64,000 nt of DNA from Polychytrium aggregatum (taxonomy: Eukaryota; Chytridiomycota; Chytridiomycetes; Polychytriales). Made by a program: the position numbers and the translations under genes. Location of the stretch: positions 744,001 through 808,000 of the forward strand of contig NW_026516203.1 of the NCBI RefSeq assembly GCF_025602895.1, read 5' to 3'. Shown in pieces: positions 28,051-40,748 of this stretch (its first letter is position 1; each line of letters opens with the position of its first letter). The notes beneath the pieces are model-generated. The model had not been told where the DNA came from and ran no database searches. It was given only the letters and a program-made list of their open reading frames with translations.

Positions 28051-31000
28051 ATGTCTCCCTCGGCTCCAGCTTCAGCTTCGGCTCCGGCCACCAAGCAGTT
28101 CCAAGACAAGGAAAAGCCCGCCAACGTCAGATCCAGCAACATCGTCGCTGCCAAAGGTAGGCGGCCGTCCAGTGCCTCCGATCGCTCGACACGACGGCGA
28201 CTTGCAGCCAGCCCGATTGCAAGCGACTCCGCTGTCCCATTTCGACCCGATCCGGGCATCTCGTTCCAATCGCCCGCATCCATGAGCCTGGGCTCGGCCT
28301 CCGCCTGGCACGATGGTGCTAACCCAGACACATTCATCCCCCCCTTCTCTTTGCAGCCGTTGCCGATGCCGTCCGCACTAGCTTGGGCCCCAGAGGCATG
28401 GATAAGATGGTAGGCGCTTGCTGCCCGGCGATCGTGAGGCGATCTGCTGCAATCCGCCTCGGTGCTTCTTCCGATCCGTGCCTGTTCACTCGGTTTCGTA
28501 TTTGCACTCGGATCTGATCTCTGGCATGCCTCTCTCCTCCCCTCCGCCTCGGCTGTCGTCGCATCTGGTTCCCGATCGCACGGTCAAGATCCAAACCGGC
28601 ACTGGCGAAGTTATCATCAGCAATGACGGCGCCACCATCTTGAAGCACATGTCTGTTCTCCATCCCGCTGCCAAGATGGTACTGTTTCCTCGGCACCAAT
28701 GAATCGCTGGGCTGGCTTGCATGAGGCGAAGCCTCTTCTCGTCCACTGCCTCCGTGATCCGCTCACCCTGTCGCTCGTTTCTAGCTGGTCGACCTGTCCG
28801 CTGCTCAGGACGTTGAGGCTGGCGATGGCACTACCTCTGTCGTTGTCCTCGCCGGCAGTCTCTTGAACGCTTGCGAGAAGCTCTTGGAGAAGGGTAAAGC
28901 TCGTCTGAACCAGCGCCCCTACCGTGATTCATCCTGCCTCGCTTCAGCTTTCCCGCCCAAAGAATTCCCTCATATGGCGCTCTCTGGTCGATCTCAGCTC
29001 CTGGGTGCTTTGCTGTCGGCCTTGGCTGCCATCTCCTCGTCCTCTGACCAGCATTCGTTTCCTCACCCCCCCCTCCAAGCCCCACTCCTCTGGTGCATTC
29101 ATATGATCATTTGCATCCAAGATGCTCCCAACCCGCATTTAACCCCCACTTTTTTTCATGTCCTATCGGCAGGTATCCATCCCACGACCATCGCCGAGTC
29201 CTTCCAGCGAGCTGCCCAGAAGACCACCGAGTTCCTCACCGAGATGTCGACGAAGCTTGCCCTGACTGATCGCGAATCGCTGCTCAAGAGCGCCAGCACT
29301 TCATTAAACTCAAAGGTATAGTCGCATCACAGGTCGTCGGCAGCGCACGTCCGGCCGCTCGATCGTCAGAGGCGTCGCGGACACGCTGCAGTGTCGCAGC
29401 CGACCGGCTCCAGTCGTGATCGCTCAGTTGCTGCTGCTGGATGGCTTTGCCCTGCTCCTGATCGTGTCCTAATAACTCTCTCAATGTCTTTGCTGACTCC
29501 CCCCCCAAAGATTGTCTCGCAATATTCGACCCTCCTGTCGCCCATTGCTGTCGACAGTGTCCTTAGCGTCATCGATCCCCTCACGGCCACCAACGTTGAT
29601 CTGCGCGATATCCGCCTGGTCAAGAAGGTCGGAGGCACCATCGATGATACACAGCTGGTCGACGGCCTGATCTTGACCCAGAATGCTGTCAAGAGCGCCG
29701 GTGGTCCCACCCGCGTCGAGAAGGCCAAGATTGCCCTCGTCCAGTTCCAGCTCTCGGCCCCCAAGCCCGATGTGAGTGGTTCTGCCAATGCTATCTCCCA
29801 CAGGAGACCTGAAACCGCAACGGCTCAATGTGTCCTCGTTCTCACCCGAGCTACTCACCCGAGCTACTCACCCGAGCCACTCACTTTTGGCCCTCATCCT
29901 TGACCAATCAGATGGACAACCAGATTGTCGTCAACGATTACCGGCAAATGGACAAGATTCTCAAGGAAGAGCGCCAGTATCTCCTCAGCATGTGCAAGAC
30001 CATCAAGAAGGCCGGCTGCAACGTCATTTTTGTCCAAAAGTCCATTCTCCGCGATGCTGTGAACGATCTGTCGCTCCACTTCCTGGCCAAGCTGAAGGTC
30101 ATGGTGATCAAGGACATTGAGCGCGACGAGGTCGAGTTCATCTGCAAGGTACGAGTCGTGGAGCCGTCTGCGTGAGGCAGTCTCAACGTGGCGAGTGTGC
30201 AGCTGGTAGCGGAATCAGCTTCCACCACCTTGCTAATCCCCGTTTCATTTGCTCTCGCACGGCTCTAGTCCACTGGATGCAAGCCCATTGCCGACATCGA
30301 GTCCTTCACCGAAGACAAGCTCGGCTCTGCTGATGTCGTCGAGGAGGTCGAGAGTGCCGGCGCCAAGGTCGTCAAGGTCAGCGGCGTCAAGGTCAGCGGC
30401 AAGACGGTCTCGGTTTTGATCCACGGCTCCAACCCCCTTGTTCTTGAAGAGGCCGAGCGTTCTCTCCACGATGCTCTCTGTGTCATTCGATGCCTTGTCA
30501 AGAAGAAGGCTCTGATCGCCGGCGGCGGTGCCCCCGAAATCGAGGCCTCCCGCCGTCTGTATGCCTACGCCAAGACGCTCAAGGGCATGGAGGCCTACTG
30601 CTTCGAAGCCTTTGCAGAGGCCCTGGAAATCATTCCCACCACTCTTGCTGAGAACGCGGGTCTGAACCCCATCAGCATCGTCACCGAGCTCCGAAATCGA
30701 CACGCCAAGGGCGAAACAATGGCCGGCATCAACGTCCGCAAGGTAAGCGCCGCTGTCTTGTGCACATAGCTCGAGGTGCTGTTTTTCTCAGATGCCCGGA
30801 TCACGGCGGTTATCCGAGACAACGACGCCTTCCCGCCACCCTCCACGACATCCCTCCATGGACATTTGGAGCAGAATCGCTGACGCTCTTTCCCGGACTT
30901 TAGGGTCTCATCACCAACATTCTTGAGGAAAACGTTGTGCAGCCGCTGCTCGTTTCCACCAGCGCCATCGAGCTTGCTGCCGAGACCGTCAAGATGATCA

Positions 31001-31138
31001 TGAAGATTGATGACATTGTGAGTTGATTCTGCATCGTGTCTGCGCCCTTCTCCGCATACAGCCATCTCAAGCAGCCCCCTCTGCGTGGAATATGACTAAC
31101 ACACACATAATTGTGTTCTGCAGGTTACCGCTCGATAA
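28051..31138 (+). CDS. CCT4: T-complex protein 1 subunit delta (CCT4)
   Basis: One of the eight subunits of the cytosolic TRiC/CCT chaperonin, which folds actin, tubulin and WD-repeat proteins. Ten exons join in phase to 533 residues, the expected length: 28051-28156, 28357-28409, 28589-28678, 28785-28893, 29173-29315, 29511-29771, 29912-30148, 30269-30742, 30904-31017, 31124-31138. The N-terminal tail is Ser/Ala/Pro-rich, then [17 protein letters not shown] and [12 protein letters not shown]. The ATPase motif is [18 protein letters not shown]. The apical domain includes [16 protein letters not shown]. Near the C-terminus are [16 protein letters not shown], the typical GGG-x-PE motif, and [19 protein letters not shown]. 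The last exon encodes only VTAR and a stop. Delta identity comes from the IQTGTGEV and KIDDIVTAR segments. Confidence 0.97.
29841..29884. repeat. 13-base tandem repeat in CCT4 intron 6
   Basis: Three copies of ctcacccgagcta (last with one change) plus a partial fourth, in the 140-base intron 29772-29911. Confidence 0.9.
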
Positions 31139-31476
31139 TCGTCTCGCCCGCTTGTCGCGCTGCCCATTAGACCTGCAGCGTCACCACATGCATAGCAGCA
31201 CCGAGAACCCGTGTATGCAATACATCCAGCCACTGTATTGATGGAATTCTGCGTGTGTTGGTGTCTGCGCCTTCGCCTGGCGACCCATCGAGCAACTGAC
31301 TGCGTTTTGGGGGTCGTTTGGGACTCTGTCCGTGCCGCATAGAGGCGGCACTCCGAGGCAATCTCACGCGTCTTCGGGGCATCACGGGCAATGGAATGGG
31401 TGGCTATATTGACAGGAGTTCGCAGGCGACTCTGGCCATGGCCGATCGATATATCCAACCAAGTCCGTCGGGGCAT

Positions 31477-34400
31477 TTATGGATCCATGGTGCTGCCCTC
31501 TGGTTTGGCCACGGAGCCTCTCTTGGCGCAGTCCTCCAGGGTGATGTTGAGGCGGGTTGTGGCCGCCACGGCCTGGGCCGGGATTTGGGGAATGTATACC
31601 TCGATCATATACCGCATGATTTTGTTGGCCTGGGACTGGTATTCTGCCATAAAGGCATACCCGCCAATCTGTTTTGCAGAAAGAAGCAGGTTTGCATCAG
31701 ACATCTTGCCCCCAAGGCAGAGCCAATCATCCACGAGCGACGAGCGACATGGCTTCAGACAGCACAGACGGCTATCGATCGACCGCCGGAGACCGCTCCT
31801 GTTGTCCCCGACGCTTTCACTTCAACGATACCGCCCCAAGTCGCACATGTCTGCTCCAAGAGAGCCTTCGCCGATCCACGTCGCTTTGGCGCTCACCTCC
31901 AAGAATGTCTGTAGGAACGTCGGAGTGAGTCGGCGTGGCTTGAGGTTCAGGATTCGGGCGAGCCATGTCCAGAGATAGCCAACGCCAAACGGATTCGGCA
32001 CTGGGCACAATCGGCAGTGTGAGTCAGGTTGCGTCGGCAGTGTGTGCTGGTACAAGGTACACGATCCACTCTGACTGTACCCGCACCATGCGAATCGCCG
32101 CCACAAAGCTCCTTCGCGCAGCCCGGCGAAAAAACATAGCCAACGGGTTCGGCATGACCACCATTCAGTCACTGCGCTCGCTTGCAGAGCGATGTAGTGG
32201 CAAACGCACGTACCATCGGTCAACTGAACCAAAGCGAGGTAGAACGCCAGGATCCCGTTCATGCGCTCTCCGTACTGGATTTCGGTTTCGAGGGTTTCTC
32301 CATCCCCCGTGGGACGGAAGCCTGCCCTTTTTTGCCAGTCGGTGCTGGACTCGCTCTGTTTTCGGACCAGTTCGTAAAGTTCAGCGTCCATCCGATGGGC
32401 GACGACTGGCCTAGGGAGGCAATCTGCTGTGCTCGGTGGAACCAGATCGTTGACGCCGCATGTCCACCAGAGACTCGGACCATGAATAGGCTTACCGCAA
32501 GCTTGGGGTAGTACATCGGCACGACATATGAGCACCGCTTAATGAGCCGCCCCATTAGCAGCTCCACGAATTCCGGATGTTCCTTGCACAGCAAGAGACA
32601 CACGCGGGCAATTGGAAAGGCCATCGAGTGCTTGACTGCAACTTCTTTTTCGGCTTGTAGCTGGGACGGGAATCAGATGCGGGGCCAGCACAAAGGAGTA
32701 AATGCTCTGGCTTTCCACCATAATGTCGAAAACAGCCATGATGTCGATAACAGCCACACACACTCGCTCTCCCATCACCATGCACGGGTCACATCGCTCT
32801 CTCAGCAGTTTGATGAAGATTCCAATTACCACAAACTGCTTGGCGGTGAAATCGAGAATATACTCGAGAGCATTGATGTTGATTGCCCTGGCCTCTGTGA
32901 ACGCTCTGTCGATGGTTTTGCTCTGTGCATCAATCCAATCAGCAGCGACAGCCTTGTCAGTGGCTGGAGGCTTCAATTGGGAAACAGCACTCGAGAAGGC
33001 CACAATCATCTCTACGGTTCAAGCTGCACCATGCCTCACAGGTGTCGCACGACCACTGGGCTTTCGGGCACACGCCTTGCCAGTGCATCACTTGACTTAC
33101 CACTTCGTTGACCTTAGCTCTCGAGTTCGTGACCTGGCCGACGGATCGAGTCACCATCATGCGCACCATAAAGATCTTGTTCTTGGCCTGGGCGTCAGCA
33201 AATGTCGCTGGCTTGGCCACTTTCTTGACATGCTACAACCAAAATGAGTTTAATGCCGTGCTAATGCTGCATCCGTGAGATGGCTGAGGTGCCTCATCCC
33301 CTGGCCAGGGCGCCAGCTGCCGGCCTGTGTTGCACAGCAGCATCATACCTCGGTCCTTTGTAGGCAGGCCGATGCCATTTTCCAAGCCGTCACAGTGGCA
33401 ATCTAGGCAACAAAATCATCGTCAGAGTAGCTGATTGACCGACACGACCCAACCATCGTCCCTTTCCTCCTCCTGCAAGTAACGGTCGTGTGCTTATCCC
33501 CAGCAAGCACCAAAGGCACGGACATGGCATAATACATACCACACTGGACTCTGAGTGAGGGCCTTGGGCAGGAACAATCGGTCCGGCCATCTTGGCTTGC
33601 TCAGCGTCGGCCTTTTGCTTTGCCTCTGCTACAGCTTTGGCCGCTGCCTCCGCCTTCTGCCGCTCCTGTAGTTCCTTCTCCTTGGCTTTCGCTTCGGCGG
33701 CAGCCTGCTCGGCTTCCTTCTTTCTCGTCAGTTCCTCTTGCTCCTTTCGTTTGGCCTCCTCCAGAGCTTGTCTTTCCGCCTCCTCTTTCTTTTTCCGAGC
33801 CTCTTCTTCAGCCCTGAGCTTTGCTGCTGCTTCTTGTTCGCGGAGATCAAGCTCGCGCAGCTTCTTGATAGCGGTGTCAAGGCTCTGTCGATGGGGATCG
33901 CACTTGATCAGCGCACACCGAATATTTTGCTTGCCGCGAGCCGAGAATACTCACCATCTGAGTCAAACTCTGCTGCTTCGAGACAAACGAGCTATACTCA
34001 TTCCGCTTGGCAGTCCTAGTGTGGCGGTAGACACACGTTATTCACTTGCATGCATCGCGCATCGATTTGCTTGTCGGCACGCTTGCACGATCATCACAAG
34101 ACCCTACATTTTGGACCGAATCTGATCCACAGCTTTGCTCTTGTCGGGACTTGAAGTAATTGGCGCCGAACAAGCTGCCTCGATCTGCTGCGTAAGCTGC
34201 TGTCGGGTTTCCGTGATGCCCATCTGCTTGAACACCAACCAAAGACGAAGCAATAGCGGAAAGTTGCTCAATAACGGCGACACCAGCAACAACTACGCCA
34301 ATATCGGTCATGGCCATGTCGATGATACCAAAGCTCGCGAGTCCGACTAGGGTTGAATCAAATCTACGCCAGATGTCCATCCGGTGTCCATAATATACGT

Positions 34401-35283
34401 CCATCACAAACCGACCCCCCCCCGCATCACTACATGCTCGGTAAACAGTCAACTTCTCCCCATCTCGCGGTGTCCCAGATGGTGAGCAGCGCGGCGCTTG
34501 TCGAACCTGATGAAGGTGCTCCAGCAAATCTTGGATTTCTCGTCGTGGGTGAGGAGCCTGGGCACCAAGCACGACATCTCGAATCCCAGTTGGATCGTCC
34601 GACGAAATCATGGCGCTGCTACCGAGACTATCGACCGAATCGATCGAGTCGTTGGATTCTGAGAGTTGGGGCTCTGGTCTTCCAGGGCCGATTTTGGGGA
34701 GCAGTTCGCTTAGGGTCATGGACTCGTCCGTTTTCTCGTTGATAGGATCGAGTGTGTCTTTATCAGGCTTCAGAAAGGCGGGAGCTCGAATACCAAGTGA
34801 GGGACTCAGCGATTCGCCACCGATGGATAGTGCGCTTTCGTCGGGATCCAGCGGTGCGCCAGTAATGCTCCGGTATGCCCGCACTGGCGAGTTGGGACTG
34901 AAGGTCTGCCTCATCTTGGGAGGAGGCATGATCCTTGACCGAAGCGGCGGGTCGGCTCTTGAGACCGGCGAGACCATACCAAGCGCACGAGTTCGTGGTG
35001 GCGATGGGCCCGGCTTTGGCGATTTGTGGCCCGACAACGGAGCCGCTGGGGCAACGATGACGGCTTCTGCCGACGGGCTCGCTGAGGCATCCAACGGCTG
35101 CCTGGGGCTCGTTTTCAAGGCGGCGGTCTCTCGAGATCCAGAACCAAGGCCGTTCGAGGCGGCTGTCCTGATTCTGCTCTGGAGGCTCCGGGCAATCCCG
35201 CCAGCAGTGTTGCCGAGCTGGGGAATAGCATGTGGCTCCCTGGGGGGCAACATCATCACCGGCAACGACGGAGATGCCGACAT
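31477..35283 (-). CDS. GLE1: mRNA export factor GLE1
   Basis: GLE1, with inositol hexakisphosphate, activates the DEAD-box ATPase Dbp5 at the cytoplasmic face of the nuclear pore to release exported mRNA. The N-terminal part (34500-35283) is Ser/Pro-rich and ends in an acidic, helical segment. A long Lys/Glu/Ala coiled coil follows at 33590-33900, ending near QAKMAGPIVPAQ. The C-terminal HEAT-like domain is spread over several exons and contains LLCKEHPEFVELLMGRLIKR, RMNGILAFYLALVQLT, the diagnostic NPFGVGYLWTWLARILNLK and LTPTFLQTFLEV, then GYAFMAEYQSQANKIM and VYIPQIP near the stop at 31477. The order coiled coil then HEAT domain is typical of GLE1. The start codon is uncertain: the frame stays open upstream to 35586, and I chose MSASPS at 35283. 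Not all exon joins were resolved. Confidence 0.85.
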
Positions 35284-35790
35284 GACGCAAGTAGCGACGA
35301 GTGTGGCGAAAGAGGAGATAGAATCGAGGGCCGGCGACTCTCCTTCGGCACGGGCTTGGCAAAGGCAGGCGACGGCAATGCTGTGGGCTGGATGGCGATG
35401 GAGCGAGAACAGCGATCGCCGAAGCTGCCGGAGCCAGGACCTGCGACCGTGATCGCGGATCGAACCGGAAAGCTGCGCTGGCTTCCCAACCACAACCAGG
35501 CGTTTCCCACGGATGTACGGCGCTGATGTGGAGTCGGTCCGGGGCTCGGTCTGGGCGTCGGTGCAGATAGAAGGTGGTGATGACAAGTGGCTCGAGATCG
35601 TTCGGCTCTTGGGTCTGCGTGATCAGCGGGCCGTCCGGACCTTCGTTCCCATCTCCAGAGCAACCCGCCAGATCCCTCACAATGCGACTTTCCAGAATTC
35701 CTTGGGGTGTGCTTGGTGCCGATCACGGCCTATAAGTTCAGAGCGAAAGGCAATCGCAGCCCCTGAAGGTACTCTGCCGAAATCAACAAA
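35284..35790. promoter_or_regulatory. Divergent region between GLE1 and the membrane-protein gene
   Basis: About 500 bases between two outward-facing starts, or about 200 bases if GLE1 begins at the upstream in-frame ATG 35586. No specific element is recognised. Confidence 0.4.
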
Positions 35791-36825
35791 ATGATCGTCA
35801 TCCTGGGCCACCGCGTCCTGACAACCTTCCTCACCGTCGCCCAGCTGGTATGTAGCGGCCATCGCTCTCAGTTTGCGCATCGCAGAGGAGCACCATGTCG
35901 ATATTTCGCTGCGGGTAACTGGAAAGGCCCTGGCTCTCTCTGTTTGCTCCGCTGCAAGCTCATCTGTGACTATATTTTCCAGGGATTTGTGATAGGATAT
36001 CTTGTATACACCTGGACCATCAGTCCAACCCGCAGCTTCAACTGGATCGGGCTGCTTGAGTTGATCTGGCCATTTTGGGTAAGCTTTGTTTACTAGCCAA
36101 CGCAGCATCCCGTTCTCTATGGCGAAATCGCACTGTCTAAGCCTTTGCACCAGTCGCAGCCGCCGTCGCTCAATAGCATGCGCTTGCATTCCCATTTGCA
36201 GCTCTTGGTAGCGATATGGCTCTTCAGCCCTCACGCACCCAAAAACCCTCTGCACAAAGCTTTTGATGCTCCAAAGGCCTGCATGCTGGTATGTTCCACA
36301 GTCAGCATTGGCGATGCGGACAATCTCAGCGCTGCTACCATGGCAACAGAGACTGCTGTGGTGGAATCACGACCCGAGAGCTCTAACGATGGCCACTCCT
36401 TTGGCAGTACGTCATCTGGGCATTCTGCAGCCTCGCCATCAATCTTCTGATTGTTCTGCTCCTTGAAAGCGTTGTGAACTTTGGCGACAGCACCAACACT
36501 CAGCTGCTGTCGTTCTTTGGCTACCAAAACACCAACCTATACGACAGCAAAACTCGACTAATTGCAGTGCTGTCGTGTGCTATTCGTGTGGGGCTGCAGG
36601 TAAGGGTCGCCATGCTACTTTGGCATCTCCTTGGAATGGCGCCTTGCTACATGCAGATGGCAAGGTAACAAGTCTCTGACTCGAGCCAAACCGTCGCTGT
36701 AGTCGATCGGCTTCGTGTATGTGGTATTTGTCCTCCGGAGAAAGGTTCGGCGAGATCGATTTGACTGTAGGTGGCCGGTTCTCCCAACATCGTCTCTTGC
36801 ACGCACTGTCGCTTCCATGGGATGA
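35791..36825 (+). CDS. Small multi-pass membrane protein, unknown function
   Basis: Five exons, 35791-35847, 35983-36078, 36202-36288, 36408-36599 and 36703-36825, join in phase 0 to 184 residues. I do not recognise the family. Four hydrophobic segments are visible: residues about 5-30 (VLTTFLTVAQLGFVIGYLVY), 38-60 (IGLLELIWPFWLLVAIWLF), 80-103 (YVIWAFCSLAINLLIVLLLE) and 135-157 (IAVLSCAIRVGLQ into SIGFVYVVFVL). The last is followed by a basic cluster (RRKVRRDRFDCR), so the C-terminus probably faces the cytosol. The loop between helices 3 and 4 is polar. Each intron falls in or next to a helix, and every join keeps both hydrophobicity and phase, which is the main evidence that this is a real gene. 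Confidence 0.65.
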
Positions 36826-37440
36826 CATAGACTACGGCCCTCTCTATTGGCTCGCCTTCATGCTTTGATAAACATGTGATTCAAATTGTAGTTCAAGGCT
36901 ATGCTTAGGATCGCTGGGGTAGGCCACGGCCCGGCGCTCGCAAGCCATATCATCTAACCCTCAAGCCAACTCTGAAGCCAACTCTGAAGCCAGCCCTGAA
37001 GCCAACGCAGCTCATTTCAGCGACTCCGAGCACCAGCGATATCGTTCATCTCTGCGCCGCTTGAAGCTAAACCCTGATAATCAGCCGACTATGAACAGCG
37101 AAAGCTCTAGAACCTTGGGCATCCGTGACTGCCTGGTTCCGCTGCACCGAATGTGATCGCTGTATGAACTATAATAAACGCAATAGTATTCGCGTTCACC
37201 GAAATAACCAATATTTGGCGATGGCATCCAAAGTAACACCAGCGGCCCGATATCAAATCTGCAGCACGCAGTGATCCGTCTCCAACAGCAATACCGTCGC
37301 AGCAGTGCGTCCTCCGCCTGCTGGAGCGGAGCTCTGGAGATGCACGGCATCCGAGTCGGCCTCATTCATGACCGCCAGGGGCTGTTAGCAGTGTATTCTT
37401 CGGTTTGCCACTGCTGCCTCTGTGTGTAACGCCGCTCGAA
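36826..37440. other. Convergent 3' intergenic region
   Basis: About 600 bases between the stops of the membrane-protein gene (+) and the AN1 zinc-finger gene (-). Parts are A/T-richer than the genes, as expected for 3' untranslated regions. It includes a 12-base tandem repeat at 36963-37006. Confidence 0.5.
36963..37006. repeat. 12-base tandem repeat between convergent genes
   Basis: Three full copies of aagccaactctg (the third with two changes) and a partial fourth. Confidence 0.85.
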
Positions 37441-39784
37441 TCATATCTTCTGCACCTTTTCGTTCTTGATGAGTGGGTTCTCCTTCGCTAGGGTGATGCG
37501 GCCAGCCTCCTTGTAATCATATGGACACTGGTGACGATCCGTGTATCGATGCACAGAGCAAAACGTCTCGTCGCAGCGACACTTGAAGCACGCTGCCAGT
37601 CCAAGCTTCTTCTTGCACAGCGCGCATCTCAGCTTCTGGTTTGCGGGCGGAATATGTGGTGTGGACGAGCGCTTTCTGGGGCTGAAGGTTCCTGGCCGTC
37701 GTGGGGCGACCGGCTCCGAGAGCCGCGCAAGACTCTCGCACAAATCCCCCTCGCTGCTTGGCGGCGGAAGAATCTGTGCAAGCCGAGGGAGAAAGGTCTG
37801 AAACTCGACAAGCTCTTGGTTTAGCTGCGTCAGGATGGATGAATGGTCGCTGAGTGGTGGCAGGTTGATGAGCGGCAGCAGACACTCAAGGTCAGACTCT
37901 CGGCCCTGGCGGCCATCGCCCATGTCTGTCGCCGTCACGTCAAACCGAACGGCTTTCTTGCGAATCTTGCGCCCGCGGCGCCCGGGCATGTTTGGCTCGA
38001 AGGGCGGTGGGGTTGGAGATAAGTACTCTCGTTTGGAAGACTTGCGCGGCCTTGATGGGGTCTGGGGAGACCGAGACGGTGAGGACGGCTGGGGGCTCGG
38101 TGTCTGTCGCAGGACCGGGGATGGTGTACGAAGGGGGACATATGCCGAGGCCGGGCGGTGCTTCGGTACGATGATCATGGGTGTGGCTCCCCCCGCAAGG
38201 CGCATCACCGAAATAGCTGTTGCCGGACGGATCTTGCCCTGGATCACTCTTCGATGATACCCCGGCGCAGGCATGGCTGTGACCGACCTCAGGATTTGAG
38301 AGTCGATGTTCCTGGCGTCCCACGAGGTTTCGGGCAGAGAAGAGCCGCCTGACGATGGCCGACTGTCACCCCTCGACCCGTATTTCGAGCGGTGGTATAC
38401 GAGTGTCTGTGTGTTCCTCGGCGATGTTTCGGAGGAGGACGGCGCAAGGAGCGACAGGAATGTGTCTGTCGACATGGTCGATGCCGACGTGAGTGGCCGA
38501 CGACGGCTCTGTGCCGGGACCTTTTGTCTTCGCGAGGCATACTTTGAAGACTTTGTGCGGCCCCCGATTGCATACTCGCCAGAGTAGTCATCGGGATCCA
38601 GCAAAGCAGGCCGGCGGGCATCCCGACGACATCGGTCATAATCGTCGTCAGTCTCGTTGCCGTCGCTGTCACCGTCTTCGTTCTCGATATATTCTTCGGC
38701 GTCAAGCTCAAGATCGTCGTCGTCATCGGCACCATCATCATCGCAATCTTCCTCGTCCGCATCGTCGTCGTCGTCGTCTCCGCCGCCCTCATTTGAGCTC
38801 GTGCCGTCTCGATCATCCTCGCTGTTGTTCTCGTCGTAGGAGTCAGAGTCAATGTCGCTTTCCTCTGCGGATTCTACGCGATCTTCGACCCCGGTACAGC
38901 GGCCATCACGATTCAGGGCCTCTTCTTCATCCTGCTGCAGCATCTGGCGCAGATCCGGGAACAGGGATGGAGGAACCTCGCCAGTGGCGAGTCGGTAGAG
39001 CTGCTGCGTGGCGGTCTGTCGGCCTTTTGGGTCTTTCATATGGAACTCAAGCATATAGAGGTCCTCGTTCTGTTTGCACAGAAGCAGCACAACCGAGTCC
39101 TCCTCTTTCGCTGGCTTTTTCAGGCGCATCGGTGGTCCAGGACCTGGGGCGTGTGAAAGCCAAGATGGTAGCGGCATTAGGCCATTCAGTCGATTCACAC
39201 ACTTCCAAGCTCCCTCCCTATGGCTGTCGCCGCTGCATGTGCATCCCGAGCGACCAAGTTTTGCTTGTGGAATTGACTGCCGCTATCAGGACCTTACCTC
39301 CAGACATTTGCAATGTCAGTTGCAGGGTCGCCCCCGAGCAGAGGCCATAATCGCACACCATGGCGTTGTCGTCGGACAGCTCCTTCTCCTTCCAAACAAG
39401 TACCTGGGCACCAACCGGAATCCCCTCCTCTTCGTAAATACGGCACTTGACCTCGCCGATGGTGTCTGTGGAGATGACAGGGATGGTAAAGGTCTTTCCG
39501 GTGAGGGTGCCCACATTCAAAGTCCATTGTTCTCTGGCTGGCGGATGGGGCATGCTCGCTCTCGTCCCCAAGACACTGGCGCCTCTTGGAGTCTGTCGCG
39601 AGCGCACCGATTGTTGCTTCTGCACTTTCAGTTCCTCTGCTGATGGTACAGAGGGCGGGCGAGGGCCAGGAGGCAGCTTGGAGTTTCCTTCGGAGCTGGT
39701 CGAGTTCGATTCAGAAACGCCGGTGCCTTTCATGTCCTCGCGGTCTGTTCTATGCAAGGTGGAGGTTGGTGGGAGCGGCCACAT
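37441..39784 (-). CDS. ZFAND4: Ubiquitin-like and AN1-type zinc finger protein (ZFAND4-like)
   Basis: Two exons, 39298-39784 and 37441-39209, join in phase to 751 residues. Exon 1 encodes a Ser/Pro-rich leader and then a ubiquitin-like fold: WTLNVGTLTGKTFTIPV, ISTDTIGEVKCRIYEEEGIP and DYGLCSGATLQLTLQMSGG, following ubiquitin strand by strand and ending in its Gly-Gly position. Exon 2 has a helical segment, a long acidic tract of Asp/Glu (about 38640-38870), a Ser/Pro/Arg-rich middle and a C-terminal AN1 zinc finger. In the finger, CALCKKKLGLAACFKCRCDE, CSVHRYTDRHQC supply the Cys/His ligands. Ubiquitin-like N-terminus plus C-terminal AN1 finger is the ZFAND4/ANUBL1 arrangement. The function is poorly known; related AN1 proteins act in ubiquitin and p97/Cdc48 pathways. 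Confidence 0.85.
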
Positions 39785-40748
39785 ACAGAGAGACCACAGG
39801 CCCTGGTTAACTCATACACGGAGATATTTGCTCAAGCTTTGACCAAGGCTGCCTCTCGAGGACACCTGCGCTCCTCTCTCCACATCGCTCTCGGATATAC
39901 GGAACCCCCTGGCTCGGACCCACACGAGCCTCCCGCCTCGTTACATTCATTTGTGGCCATCGTCGCGAAACCGCATTCAGTCCGGTCTGCTCACCGTCGA
40001 AAAGGCCAATGGTCTTTCGGGTTGTCTGGGGAGCCAAGAGATGTCCTTGGTGATTTGCGGCTGGGCTTCGGAAATTTTAGCAGAAGCCTTTGCCCTCTGC
40101 GCTGCAGAATAGGCGCCGGATGCAGCGAAGAAAAGAGGGGGGGGAGGAAGGAAAGAAAGGGAAGAGTAGAAGAGAAGGTAGAAGCTCGGCAGAGAGGGCG
40201 GTGGCTTTGGGCTAGGAAACAAATTTACTCCCGGGCAAAGCTCACCCTCATTCGATTCGCATCGCTTCTGCAACGCTGCTCAACAACCCAAAGTATGTTT
40301 GGTGTCGGTGGAAGATGTGCAATCGGACCGCTGACAGCGCCAGTGTTTTTCTTCCAGGACTGTGTGGACACAATGGATCAATCGATCACATCCAAGGACG
40401 TTCTTGCCTGAACCTTGACTGGCGCCTCGGAGCCTGCAACGCCAGTTGCGGACAATAGCCGGCTTGAAGCGGTTGTCAGGACTCGGCCGCCGCATCGTCA
40501 TGCAACTGACACAGACTCTCTCATGCAGCGTCTCCAGCAGCGCGAGCCGTCGCTCGTCAATGAGCCACCTCTCGGATACGCGCGATGCATTCTGAAGCAA
40601 TTGGAGTGTCTCGCTGCTCGGGATCATTTGATATTGTGGCTCGCGGATTTCAGCGTGTTGAAAGGATGATGGGCAAAATCACGCGCATACACAAGATCAT
40701 GGGCGCTTCAAATCTCTACTCGGGTGCCATTGAAACAAGTATCTCATG
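39785..40748. other. Gap between the prolyl-tRNA synthetase 3' end and the AN1 gene
   Basis: About 960 bases. A 115-codon minus frame (40280-40627) and a possible exon at about 40000-40100 with a GTGAGC donor are present, but they match no family I know. A purine-rich run lies near 40125-40190. A small unrecognised minus-strand gene cannot be excluded. Confidence 0.4.

Noticed and set aside
34610-35452. Plus-strand frame of 280 codons
   Set aside because: Antisense to the Ser/Pro-rich N-terminus of GLE1; no family resemblance and no splice context.
40280-40627. 115-codon minus frame as a gene
   Set aside because: No recognisable family and no clear partner exon; such lengths occur by chance in GC-rich DNA. 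Kept only as a note in the gap entry.
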